A stretch of 36,870 bases of DNA from an uncultured Mycoplasmatota bacterium (GTDB lineage: Bacteria > Bacillota_I > Bacilli_A > RF39 > UBA660), in assembly GCA_900546055.1 (NCBI GenBank), contig URBG01000013.1, forward strand, positions 1 through 36,870, written 5' to 3'. Position 1 is the stretch's first letter. Each line of letters starts with the position of its first letter. The translations under genes were made by a program, and so were the position numbers. This document shows, piece by piece, positions 30,089 through 36,870 of the stretch. The notes under the pieces are model-generated. The model ran no database searches and was not told where the DNA came from. It saw nothing but the letters and a program-made list of their open reading frames with translations.

Positions 30089-31108
30089 ATGTTAGAGTTA
30101 CCAAAAAACACAAAATTTAGTGATCTTGATGAAATAAGTCGAAGAGAAATTTTGGATAGTCTTTTAGACTATAAAATTCCATTTAGGGATAGTCATGAAC
30201 TTGCCCCTGACTTGCGTTTTGGAATTGAAATAGAAGTGGCGAGCCCTAATTTTATTTCAAAAATGCGTAAATGTAATGACATACTTTATTATACAACACC
30301 AGAACGTGTACCATTATTTGCATACGATTGCGATAAATGGATTTTAACTACAGATACTAGTTTAGGAGGGCGTGGCGGAGAAATAGATTCACCTATTTTA
30401 TCTGGTACAAAAGCCGATTGGCAAAATATAAAATCAATGCTTTTATATATTAAAAAAAGGGTTAAATATGCAAAAGTTGATGATTTTTGTGCTTCACATG
30501 TACATTATGATGCTAACTTCTTTAATAATGATCCAGTAGCTTTGTTATCATTCATGGTGTTGCTTGCAGAAAATGAAGATATTCTTACAAGATTTTACAA
30601 TGGTGAGTTTATTAATCTTAGATATGCCGCTTCGCAATATTCGCCAGCATTTGCGCCACTTTTGTGTAGAAGACTATCTAAGCTAGATATTTCAAGTTAT
30701 GATGGACTTTTGAATTCTTTGTATGCCGAGGATGATTCTTGTGACCATTCTTTTAGCTTTTATAGAATGTATCTATATTCGCAAGGCGAAAGAATTATTA
30801 ATACTTTTGAAAATAGAATTCCTAACGGAACTTTAGAAGCGGCTGTTATTGTTAATAATATTATGGTAACTAGTGGACTTATGGAATATGCGAGGAATGG
30901 TAATTATGATTATGAAAGATCTTTGTTTGAACTTGTAAAAAATGGGCCAGTAAATCGGGACGATAACAGATTAGATTTGGATAGGGCTTTTTATGTAGCG
31001 GATTTTTTGCCCAATAATGAATGTAAATTAGATTTTTTAAGGCAATATGTTAAAGATGGATCGGAAACCTCTGGTCCAATTTTAAAAAAATCTTTAGATT
31101 TTTTCTAG
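30089..31108 (+). CDS. Amidoligase family protein (Amidoligase_2-like)
   Basis: 339 aa from the ATG at 30089, set by GGAG at 30077-30080. Conserved elements: LRFGIEIEVASPN, GRGGEIDSPIL, CASHVHYDANFF (HxH), and ENRIPNGTLEA, equivalent to the ExRxxxGT segment of the glutamine-synthetase-like fold. Family knowledge: these predicted ATP-dependent COOH-NH2 ligases are thought to attach amino acids or peptides to carboxyl groups in peptidyl tags, cell-wall polymers or secondary metabolites; few have been tested. No peptide substrate gene is recognised nearby. The neighbour downstream is a DUF2779 nuclease with its own promoter. Confidence 0.8.
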   Translation: MLELPKNTKFSDLDEISRREILDSLLDYKIPFRDSHELAPDLRFGIEIEVASPNFISKMRKCNDILYYTTPERVPLFAYDCDKWILTTDTSLGGRGGEIDSPILSGTKADWQNIKSMLLYIKKRVKYAKVDDFCASHVHYDANFFNNDPVALLSFMVLLAENEDILTRFYNGEFINLRYAASQYSPAFAPLLCRRLSKLDISSYDGLLNSLYAEDDSCDHSFSFYRMYLYSQGERIINTFENRIPNGTLEAAVIVNNIMVTSGLMEYARNGNYDYERSLFELVKNGPVNRDDNRLDLDRAFYVADFLPNNECKLDFLRQYVKDGSETSGPILKKSLDFF

Positions 31109-31118
31109 AGATTTTTTA
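31087..31118 (+). terminator. Terminator of the amidoligase gene
   Basis: AAAATCTTTA (31087-31096) / TAGAGATTTT (31106-31115) with one mismatch, 9-nt loop, T-rich tail; a shorter competing hairpin is also possible. Confidence 0.55.
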
Positions 31119-31135
31119 TTGGTTGTTTGTAGTTA

Positions 31136-31144
31136 TGATATAAT
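31136..31144 (+). promoter_or_regulatory. Extended -10 promoter of the DUF2779 gene
   Basis: TGATATAAT (31136-31144), 18 nt before the ATG. Confidence 0.6.
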
Positions 31145-31161
31145 TAGTATGGAGTGGTAGT

Positions 31162-33027
31162 ATGGCAATAACTAAGACAAATTTTATAAATTATAGTCGA
31201 TGTCCAAGATATGTAGCATTAGATGATTTAAAGACTGAAAAATTACAAAGTATGGTGACTTTAGAGGAGTACAAAAAAGAAGAAGAGGAAGAATATATTA
31301 GAGAAATTCTCGGCGATATGTATGACGGTGAGGAAGATTTAATTGAGGTTAAAAATGACCATTTGGAAGTCATGTTACCATATTATAATCAAGTTGAGTT
31401 ATTAGCAGGTGCTTTGGCTCCTAAATATTTTTCTGGAACTTTTAAATATTCTAAAGCAACTTTAGAACAAGAAAGTTTTGATTGTTTAATTGATAATATT
31501 CGTTATTTGTGCTATGTCGATATTTATAATGAAAATGAAAAGGCGTTTAATATTATTGAAGCAAAGGCGACAACAACGAAAAAGTATTTAGATTTAGGGG
31601 TTAAAGTTAAAGATCAAAATGGTTATGTTAAAACTAATTCTATTTTTGCTAAAGATAGTAGTGGTATATATCACTTGCTTGAGGATTTAAATGTTAATAT
31701 TGAGGATTATATGCCTTTAAAGAAGTACGAAATACAAAGGGCTAAATTATTTGATAAACTTAGTGCATCGGGGCATTATGTTTATGATTTGGCTGTTCAA
31801 AGGTATATCATCGAAAATGATTTAAAGGCTAATGGTGAGGTGCATAAACTCGATGATGTTAAATATTATTTAGCTGTTTTAAATGGCGAGTATATTTTTA
31901 ATGGAAAATATGATTGCGGGGAACCAGTATATGAGACCGATGAAAATGGCAATGAGATAGTTTCATTTATTGATATGACTAGCGTTACTAAGGACTATAT
32001 GGATATGATTGATTTGGAGCGTAAACGTGTTCAGGGATATATCGAAAATTTAAAAGTTGATCCTTGTCCGTTAGGAGAGTTTTGTGAAATAAAGAAAACG
32101 ACGAAGTGTAAATATAAAAAAGTTTGTTTTAGTATTTTACCTGACAAGAATTCAATTATGGCTTATTTAGATGGTCATCATGGTTTTAAAGATAGTAGTG
32201 GCAAAAAGTATGGGCGTTTTGATTTAATTAATGATGGTAAAGTAGGGATGCTTGATGTTCCACTAGAACTTTTAAATAGAAGGAAAAATGTTATTCAAAG
32301 GGAAGTTGTTGAATCACAAGAACCTTATTTTGACAAAGAAAAAATAATTGATGGGCTTAAACAGATCGAGTATCCAATTTATCATTTAGATTTTGAAACG
32401 TTTCCATGTCCATTACCAAGGTATGCGGGTGAACGTTGTTATACACAGTCGGTATTTCAGTTTTCTTTGCACATCGAAAAAGCGCCTGGAGTCTGTGATA
32501 AAGATAATGATCATTTTGAATATTTGGCTAAAGACCATGGTGATCACCGTGAGGAATTAGTTAAAAAACTTTGCGAGTGGATTGGTGAGACTGGGACAGT
32601 TTTAGTTTATAATGAATCTTTTGAGAAAACTAGGCTTAAGGAATTAGCGTTTATTTTTCCTGAGTATAAGGATAAACTTATGCACATTAGAAGTATGATT
32701 TTTGATTTGATGAATTTGGTTAAGACTAAGTCATCGATGTATGAAGAACTTGGCTATGAAAAAGATAGAGCGTCGATGTTTAATTATTATCATAGTGATA
32801 TGAATGGTTCTTTTTCGATAAAAAAGATATTGCCACTGTTTTCAGATCTAACATATCAAGGAATGGAAATTGGAAATGGGGTTGAAGCTTTAGTCACTTA
32901 TGCAAGGTTTCCAAAGATGGATGAGAAAGACTATAAACATAAATATCAGAAATTAGTCGAGTATTGTAAGCAAGATACTTGGGCAATGGTTTGTGTTTTG
33001 GAAGGCTTAAGAAGTTGTGTTAAATAA
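31162..33027 (+). CDS. DUF2779 protein: Cas4-like Fe-S nuclease region plus DEDDy exonuclease
   Basis: 621 aa. The N-terminus TKTNFINYSRCPRYVAL supplies Cys14; a second Cys group begins at Cys302 (CPLGEFCEIKKTTKCKYKKVC). Between them lies a PD-(D/E)XK-like strand (FNIIEAKATTTK). This is the Cas4/AddB arrangement of one N-terminal and three C-terminal Cys holding a 4Fe-4S cluster. The C-terminal half is the DUF2779 exonuclease: DFETF (Asp410/Glu412), VYNESFEKTRL, and YCKQD (Tyr601/Asp605), a DEDDy set. Such proteins are predicted DNA-processing enzymes of unknown biological role. Own promoter; no CRISPR array or cas gene nearby. Confidence 0.85.
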   Translation: MAITKTNFINYSRCPRYVALDDLKTEKLQSMVTLEEYKKEEEEEYIREILGDMYDGEEDLIEVKNDHLEVMLPYYNQVELLAGALAPKYFSGTFKYSKATLEQESFDCLIDNIRYLCYVDIYNENEKAFNIIEAKATTTKKYLDLGVKVKDQNGYVKTNSIFAKDSSGIYHLLEDLNVNIEDYMPLKKYEIQRAKLFDKLSASGHYVYDLAVQRYIIENDLKANGEVHKLDDVKYYLAVLNGEYIFNGKYDCGEPVYETDENGNEIVSFIDMTSVTKDYMDMIDLERKRVQGYIENLKVDPCPLGEFCEIKKTTKCKYKKVCFSILPDKNSIMAYLDGHHGFKDSSGKKYGRFDLINDGKVGMLDVPLELLNRRKNVIQREVVESQEPYFDKEKIIDGLKQIEYPIYHLDFETFPCPLPRYAGERCYTQSVFQFSLHIEKAPGVCDKDNDHFEYLAKDHGDHREELVKKLCEWIGETGTVLVYNESFEKTRLKELAFIFPEYKDKLMHIRSMIFDLMNLVKTKSSMYEELGYEKDRASMFNYYHSDMNGSFSIKKILPLFSDLTYQGMEIGNGVEALVTYARFPKMDEKDYKHKYQKLVEYCKQDTWAMVCVLEGLRSCVK

Positions 33028-33048
33028 TGTAAAATTTTGACATATTAG

Positions 33049-33077
33049 TTGTATTTAAAGACCAATTGTTATATTAT
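33049..33077 (+). promoter_or_regulatory. Promoter of rpoZ
   Basis: TTGTAT (33049-33054), 17-nt spacer, TATTAT (33072-33077); a TTGACA at 33037 has no suitable -10. Confidence 0.5.
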
Positions 33078-33100
33078 CAATAGTAGGAGAGTGATACGTA

Positions 33101-33301
33101 ATGTTATATCCTTCAATTGATAAATTACTAGGACAGGTTGGTTCTAAATACTTGCTTGTTAATATTGTTGCAAAAAGATCTAAAGAAATGGAAGAAACAC
33201 GCCATTATCAGATGAAAGAAAATGAATATAAGTCAAATAAAGATTTAGGAAGATCTCTTGAAGAAATATCTAAAAATTTGATTCACATTAAAGAACGATA
33301 G
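33101..33301 (+). CDS. rpoZ: RNA polymerase omega subunit
   Basis: 66 aa. MLYPSIDKLLGQVGSKYLLVNIVAKRSKEME is the typical omega N-terminus that packs against the beta' C-terminus; the C-terminal NKDLGRSLEEISKNLIHIKE matches the family end. Omega promotes beta' folding and RNA polymerase assembly. It is not linked to gmk or dfp as in most Bacillota, but stands alone ahead of recX. AGGAGAGTGAT precedes the ATG; a terminator overlaps its stop. Confidence 0.92.
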   Translation: MLYPSIDKLLGQVGSKYLLVNIVAKRSKEMEETRHYQMKENEYKSNKDLGRSLEEISKNLIHIKER

Positions 33302-33311
33302 TTCTTTTTTT
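33290..33311 (+). terminator. Terminator of rpoZ
   Basis: AAAGAAC (33290-33296), loop GATA, GTTCTTT (33301-33307), T-run. Confidence 0.85.
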
Positions 33312-33312
33312 G

Positions 33313-33341
33313 TTGCGATTAAAACAAATGTTTGCTATAAT
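33313..33341 (+). promoter_or_regulatory. Promoter of recX
   Basis: TTGCGA (33313-33318), 17-nt spacer, extended -10 TGCTATAAT (33333-33341), only 15 nt before the ATG. Confidence 0.7.
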
Positions 33342-33356
33342 ATATTTGGTGATAAG

Positions 33357-34121
33357 ATGAAGATTGAAAAAATAAAAAAAAGTGGTTCTAAATATAAAAT
33401 TACTTTGGATAATGGAGAGGTTATAAGTACTTTTGATGATGTTATACTAGAAAATAATTTGTTATTTGACAAAAATATTGACAGTAGTTTACTGAATAAA
33501 ATAAATACGGATACAACTTATTATGAAATTTATAATAAAGCGCTTAGGATGATTAGCCGAAGGTTGCGTAGTGAACACGAGATTAGAGAATATCTTGATA
33601 AGACAATGGTAGATATAAATGATAAAGAAAAAATAATTGATAATTTAAAAAGAATTGGACTTATTAATGATTATAATTTTGCTAAAGCATATACCAATGA
33701 TAAAATCAATTTGTCTTTAGATGGCCCATTTAAAATAGCTAAAGACTTGGAATCACATAATATAGATTCATCTATAATTGATGAAATGATTGATATACCT
33801 TCGGAGGTTATCGATGAAAGATTAGATAAAATTATTAGTAAAAAAGTTAAAGCTAATAAAAAGTATTCTGGTTTTGTTTTGAAACAAAAATTAACAATAT
33901 ATCTGGTTAATTTAGGCTATGGTAGATCTGATATTAATAGACATTTATCTTTAATTACTTTGGATAATGGACTTATGTTTAAAGAAATGGAAAAGTTTTA
34001 TAAGAAATATGCTTTGAAATATAGTGGCGATGAGCTTTATTTAAAGCTTAGAAATAAACTTTATAGTAAAGGTTATAGTTTAGAAGAGATCAACGAATAT
34101 ATAAATAAAAAACAGTTCTAA
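33357..34121 (+). CDS. recX: RecX family regulator
   Basis: 254 aa, near the length of Bacillus RecX. Three-helix RecX repeats are visible: YNKALRMISRRLRSEHEIREYLDK, IIDNLKRIGLINDYNFAKAYTNDKI, and C-terminal KLRNKLYSKGYSLEEINEYI. It modulates RecA filaments in recombination and the SOS response. recA is not in the window. GGTGATAAG before the ATG is the ribosome site. Tail-to-tail overlap of 4 nt with the PrsA-like gene. Confidence 0.9.
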   Translation: MKIEKIKKSGSKYKITLDNGEVISTFDDVILENNLLFDKNIDSSLLNKINTDTTYYEIYNKALRMISRRLRSEHEIREYLDKTMVDINDKEKIIDNLKRIGLINDYNFAKAYTNDKINLSLDGPFKIAKDLESHNIDSSIIDEMIDIPSEVIDERLDKIISKKVKANKKYSGFVLKQKLTIYLVNLGYGRSDINRHLSLITLDNGLMFKEMEKFYKKYALKYSGDELYLKLRNKLYSKGYSLEEINEYINKKQF

Positions 34122-34134
34122 TTTGAACTGTTTT
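34109..34134. terminator. Bidirectional terminator between recX and prsA
   Basis: Perfect arms AAAACAGTTC (34109-34118) and GAACTGTTTT (34125-34134), 6-nt loop; both arms overlap the convergent gene ends. Confidence 0.85.
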
Positions 34135-35113
34135 CATTTGTACTTTTTGCTAAAGCTTCTTTTGTTGCTTCGTTATATGATTTTTTAATATCATTATCGT
34201 TAATTTTCATGTTGTATTTTTTACGAAGTTCTACAAGTGCTTCTGTTTGAAGAGTATCATCGTTTTTGATTTTTTCGTTTACTAATTTATCGATGATATC
34301 ATCTTTAACTGCATTTAATTTTGGCTTTTCTTTTTGACTTATACGATAAATAATATGGTATCCATATTCAGATTTTACTGGTTCTTTAGTGTAAGATTTA
34401 TCTTTTAATTTTGTAGTAGCATCCCAGAATTCATCAACGACTTCTCCATAAGTTACAGTTAATTTACCGCCCTTTGAAGCAGTTCCCTTGTCATCTGAAT
34501 TTTCTTTTGCTAATTTTTCGAAATCTTCACCTTTGTCTAATTTTTTAATTATTTTTTCGGCTTTTTCTTTGGCTTTCTTTTCAGCGGCTTCTTTTTCTTC
34601 ATCTGACATATTATCGTTTACATCAGCTGAAATTAAGATATGTTTAGCTTCAATATCACCAAATACTTTGTCTTCATAGTATTTTTCAATTTCTGAATCA
34701 GTAAGTTTACCTTTTACATAGTTTTCAGTAATTGTTTGCTTTTTATAGTCTAAAATTAAAGCTTCTTTGAAGGCGTCTTCATCTTTATAACCAGCTTGAG
34801 TTAAAGCTTCATTAAAGTCTTTACCATAACTCTTATATGATGATTTATAAGATTCGATTTGTGATTCGGCATATGTTTTAGCGTCCTCATCTGTTTCAAC
34901 TTCTTTATTTACGATATATTCGTCAATCATATTTATTAAAGTTGTTTCGCCACCTTGTGCTTTTAATTTTTCATATAAGTCTTCAGCGGTGTATTCTTTT
35001 CCATCGATTGAAGCAACAACCTCTTTTCCATCTTTCAAGGTTGGAGTTTTTCCGCATCCTACTAATCCGATAACTAGCACGCATACTCCTAAAGTTAATA
35101 ATGTTTTTTTCAC
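34118..35113 (-). CDS. prsA: PrsA-like foldase lipoprotein (parvulin peptidyl-prolyl isomerase)
   Basis: 331 aa from the GTG at 35113, preceded by AAAGGAAG; the ATG six codons earlier lies on top of that site. Lipoprotein signal with lipobox LVGC (LTLGVCVLVIGLVGCGK). SurA-like N-terminal helices (YTAEDLYEKLK, YGKDFNEALTQAGY), then the PPIC domain: EAKHILISADV, DDKGTASKGGKLTVTYGEVV, KSEYGYHIIYRISQKE. A Lys/Glu-rich helical tail follows. It folds exported proteins on the outer face of the membrane and is a plausible helper for the surface proteins in this window. Confidence 0.92.
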   Translation of the reverse strand: MKKTLLTLGVCVLVIGLVGCGKTPTLKDGKEVVASIDGKEYTAEDLYEKLKAQGGETTLINMIDEYIVNKEVETDEDAKTYAESQIESYKSSYKSYGKDFNEALTQAGYKDEDAFKEALILDYKKQTITENYVKGKLTDSEIEKYYEDKVFGDIEAKHILISADVNDNMSDEEKEAAEKKAKEKAEKIIKKLDKGEDFEKLAKENSDDKGTASKGGKLTVTYGEVVDEFWDATTKLKDKSYTKEPVKSEYGYHIIYRISQKEKPKLNAVKDDIIDKLVNEKIKNDDTLQTEALVELRKKYNMKINDNDIKKSYNEATKEALAKSTNENSSN

Positions 35114-35158
35114 GTTTGCTCTTCCTTTCATGTGTATGGATATCTTTCATACATAATA

Positions 35159-35187
35159 ATAATAGCAAATTTCCTAATAAAAAACAA
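35159..35187 (-). promoter_or_regulatory. Promoter of prsA
   Basis: Minus-strand TTGTTT (plus 35182-35187), 17-nt spacer, extended -10 TGCTATTAT (TATTAT at plus 35159-35164). Confidence 0.65.
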
Positions 35188-35276
35188 TATTTTTTCATTA
35201 TTTTTGATATTAGTACTCACACAAATCCATGTTTTCCATAAAATAATGTGAAAAGACAAAAAGGAGGATGATTTAT

Positions 35277-35360
35277 ATGTGTAACACAGGATCAAGTGCA
35301 GCTGCAATCGTTTTAGTATTATTTATTCTTTTAATAATCATACTTGGGGCTTGGATCTAA
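35277..35360 (+). CDS. Tiny membrane peptide, YjcZ-like (27 aa)
   Basis: MCNTGSSAAAIVLVLFILLIIILGAWI: a short polar start with one Cys, then a single TM. The phrase VLVLFILLIIILG is very like the tiny TM proteins of the YjcZ/sporulation family in Bacillus (LIVVLFILLIIVG). AAAGGAGG lies 8-10 nt before the ATG, stronger than for many larger genes. It is followed 20 nt later by a second tiny membrane gene and then a terminator, so the two form an operon. Spore-coat or membrane function is family knowledge for YjcZ only; no sporulation operon is present here. Confidence 0.7.
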   Translation: MCNTGSSAAAIVLVLFILLIIILGAWI

Positions 35361-35380
35361 GCCTCTAGAAGGGGGTAATT

Positions 35381-35533
35381 ATGGCTTGCAATAATGAAAA
35401 ACCATGTGGAAACCAATGCGGTAACCCATGTGGAGACCAATGCGGTCAAAGAACTAATAGCTGTGGATATCTAATTATATTAGTACTATATATCTTACTT
35501 GCTATTTTACTAGGTTCTTGTATTTATTATTAA
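35381..35533 (+). CDS. Cys-rich tiny membrane protein with CG repeats (50 aa)
   Basis: MACNNEKPCGNQCGNPCGDQ CGQ...: five CG-containing steps at 3-5-residue spacing in residues 9-29, then a TM (LIILVLYILLAILLGSCIYY). The repeat region has Cys at positions 3, 9, 13, 17, 21 and 28, fit for metal binding or disulfide cross-linking. Its TM resembles that of the preceding peptide, suggesting a duplicated YjcZ-like core with an added Cys domain. AGAAGGGGG lies ~5 nt upstream of the ATG. No known family named. Confidence 0.7.
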   Translation: MACNNEKPCGNQCGNPCGDQCGQRTNSCGYLIILVLYILLAILLGSCIYY

Positions 35534-35561
35534 AAAAAAGAAGTCCATGGACTTCTTTTTT
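35534..35561. terminator. Bidirectional terminator
   Basis: 12-bp perfect stem AAAAAAGAAGTC (35534-35545) / GACTTCTTTTTT (35550-35561), loop CATG, between the tiny-peptide operon and the LysR gene. Confidence 0.9.
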
Positions 35562-35567
35562 GATGAA

Positions 35568-36434
35568 TTAGTTTGTTACTGTGTTTGCATTGCTTATTTC
35601 TTCAATTATTAGTTGTTTCAATTTATTTGCATTTTTATTTTTAAAATTTTTATTGATGATAATATATAATCCTATATTTGGTATATTGTTATGTTTAATT
35701 GGTTTATAAATACATTTTTCTTTATTTATAAATTCTTTTGGCATTATTCCAAGCCCAAATTCTTGATTAACTAGTTCATATATTTGAGAGTAACTATCGA
35801 CTATGATATATTTGGAATTTTTATAGTTTTGGGGGAATAAATTTTTAATAATGCTTATGTCATTAGAAATAATTTTTATATTATCAATGTTAGTTGGATA
35901 GGTTCTTGTATTAGTACTAAATAGGCAAATGTTTAGATTGAAAAGTTTGGTTGTCTCTATATATTGATTATGGCTTTGCTCATTAACTATCTGGAGAATG
36001 GCGATATCTATCTTTCCACAAGTAACATCATCAATTAAGTATTGAGTTTTTTGTTCTTTAATTTCTGCATTAACATTATTTCTATTTAAAAGTTTTTTTA
36101 GAGGTTTGGTTAAATATTTTTGAATGATAATATCGTTAATGCCGATTATTATATTTTCAGATTTATAGGTAGCATGAGATGAAATTTCATTTTCAGCTAT
36201 TAATAATTGTTCAATTGCTGGTTTAATTTGATTATAAAATTGCTTTCCTTCGTTTGTTAATTTAGTACCTTTTGTATTTCTGATGAATAATGTGACATTT
36301 AGTTGTTCCTCAAGATTTTTAATGCTTTTTGTAATTGCTGGCTGCGATGTGTAAAGTTTTTTTGCAGCATCTGTTATTGTTTCAGAGTTGGCTACTACAA
36401 AAAATATTTTATATAATTCATAATTAATATCCAT
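35568..36434 (-). CDS. LysR family transcriptional regulator
   Basis: 288 aa. Winged HTH at residues 1-60 (YELYKIFFVVANSETITDAAKKLYTSQPAITKSIKNLEEQLNVTLFIRNTKGTKLT) and a LysR substrate-binding domain (ENIIIGINDIIIQKYL..., VTCGKIDIAILQIV, LVNQEFGLGIMPKEFI). It is AT-rich and Asn/Lys-rich like the rest of the window. It is divergent from the M14-type gene at the right edge, the usual arrangement for a LysR regulator and its target, although the composition break between them weakens that reading. AGGAGG precedes the ATG. Confidence 0.92.
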   Translation of the reverse strand: MDINYELYKIFFVVANSETITDAAKKLYTSQPAITKSIKNLEEQLNVTLFIRNTKGTKLTNEGKQFYNQIKPAIEQLLIAENEISSHATYKSENIIIGINDIIIQKYLTKPLKKLLNRNNVNAEIKEQKTQYLIDDVTCGKIDIAILQIVNEQSHNQYIETTKLFNLNICLFSTNTRTYPTNIDNIKIISNDISIIKNLFPQNYKNSKYIIVDSYSQIYELVNQEFGLGIMPKEFINKEKCIYKPIKHNNIPNIGLYIIINKNFKNKNANKLKQLIIEEISNANTVTN

Positions 36435-36461
36435 TATTAAGTCCTCCTTATAATTACCTAT

Positions 36462-36491
36462 ATTCTATCACGGGTGACTTTATTTTGTAAA
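36462..36491 (-). promoter_or_regulatory. Promoter of the LysR gene
   Basis: Minus-strand TTTACA (plus 36486-36491), 18-nt spacer, extended -10 TGATAGAAT (TAGAAT at plus 36462-36467). Confidence 0.6.
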
Positions 36492-36503
36492 GATGAATAA
36501 AAC

Positions 36504-36532
36504 TTGACGAATAAAGAGGGATGGATTATCTT
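36504..36532 (+). promoter_or_regulatory. Possible promoter of the M14-type gene
   Basis: TTGACG (36504-36509), 17-nt spacer, TATCTT (36527-36532). Confidence 0.4.
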
Positions 36533-36575
36533 TATAACAGACATAAAACTTAGACAAAGGCAGAGAATACAAGTA

Positions 36576-36870
36576 ATGATAGAGACAGTAGTATCCTTAG
36601 GACTGCCTGCCGGTGAGCGGCTTCTTGTAAAGAAGAATGTGTTAAAACCAATGGTGATAACAGGCAGTGAAAAAAGAGTATGTATTGTAACCGGCACCCA
36701 CGGTGATGAACTGGAGGGGCAGTTTGTCTGTTATGAATTAAACAGACGGATTGAAGAACATTTGGAATATTTAAAGGGAATCGTAGAAATTTATCCTGCG
36801 TTAAATCCTCTGGGAGTAAATTCGATCACCAGAGGTGTTCCGGGATTTGATCTTGATATGAACCGTGTAT
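36576..36870 (+). CDS. Succinylglutamate desuccinylase/aspartoacylase-type M14 protein (3' end outside window)
   Basis: Only the first 98 residues are present. The zinc motif is visible in VTGTHGDELEGQF (His42, Glu45), and PALNPLGVNS, ITRGVPGFDLDMNR match the AstE/AspA branch of M14 carboxypeptidases (the Asp-Met-Asn-Arg segment binds the substrate carboxylate). Such enzymes deacylate N-acyl amino acids. G+C of the visible part is about 41%, with frequent CTG, CGG, GCC and ACC codons, unlike the TTA/AAA/GAT style of all other genes here; it resembles Lachnospiraceae usage. The frame is open back to 36501, but the ATG at 36576 fits the family start. No strong ribosome site is seen. Confidence 0.85.
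   Translation, partial: MIETVVSLGLPAGERLLVKKNVLKPMVITGSEKRVCIVTGTHGDELEGQFVCYELNRRIEEHLEYLKGIVEIYPALNPLGVNSITRGVPGFDLDMNRV

Noticed and set aside
31162..33027. CRISPR-Cas locus around the Cas4-like protein
   Set aside because: No repeat-spacer array and no other cas gene is present on either strand.
36458..36697. Minus-strand 79-codon frame across the LysR/M14 gap
   Set aside because: It runs antisense through the M14 start and the promoters, without a ribosome site or family resemblance.

Overview
The window is AT-rich (about 30% G+C), densely coded and uses the standard code (TGA is a stop, Trp is TGG). Many genes have strong AGGAGG-type ribosome sites, extended -10 promoters (TGnTATAAT) and compact hairpin-plus-T-run terminators. 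Gene content (YfmF/YfmH M16 pair, SufU-type scaffold, SpoVS, RNHCP protein, PrsA, RpoZ, RecX, prepilin-like surface proteins) points to an uncultured low-GC Bacillota, probably a gut Bacilli/Erysipelotrichia/RF39-type lineage. This assignment is inferred from gene families, not from a marker-gene search.

Layout. 1-6.0 kb: 3' end of a surface protein, a U32/RlhA-like protein, an RNHCP protein, a sortase-type wall-anchored protein and a membrane-anchored hypothetical. 6.0-10.6 kb: a HAD phosphatase, the coupled YfmF/YfmH pair, an Imm5-like protein and a hypothetical. 10.7-13.1 kb: an oxidative-stress operon (PerR-like regulator, rubrerythrin, rubredoxin-glutamate synthase fusion) with a 23-bp palindrome just after its promoter. 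13.1-16.7 kb: flavodoxin, AraC/GyrI-like regulator, and an ABC-F ATPase preceded by an elaborate leader (promoter, 18-codon upstream ORF, terminator, 6-codon upstream ORF, mutually exclusive hairpins). 16.7-18.2 kb: tRNA-Gly(TCC) flanked by two inverted partial tRNA copies, then an unrecognised nuclease-like gene and a DUF4186 gene. 18.3-22 kb: SpoVS, SufU, a membrane diguanylate cyclase, SufB and a small membrane protein. 22-24 kb: short SSB, a zinc-ribbon membrane protein and three XRE regulators, two of which share a duplicated promoter. 24-26.7 kb: nucleoside salvage (pyrimidine-nucleoside phosphorylase, cytidine deaminase) and an ADP-ribosylglycohydrolase. 26.7-30 kb: a two-gene surface operon with a likely thioester-domain protein. 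30-33 kb: an amidoligase and a Cas4-like/DEDDy exonuclease protein (DUF2779). 33-36.5 kb: RpoZ, RecX, PrsA, two tiny membrane peptides and a LysR regulator. The last ~300 bp start an M14-type (AstE/AspA) gene with clearly different composition (about 41% G+C).

How the parts fit: most genes are short transcription units of one to three genes. The clearest functional groups are the peroxide-defence operon, the inducible ABC-F gene, the M16 pair, nucleoside salvage and the surface-protein operon. The best candidates for undescribed biology are the ABC-F leader, the tRNA-Gly locus with its two-gene insertion, the thioester surface operon and the amidoligase/DUF2779 neighbourhood. No CRISPR array, rRNA, insertion sequence or transposase gene was seen.
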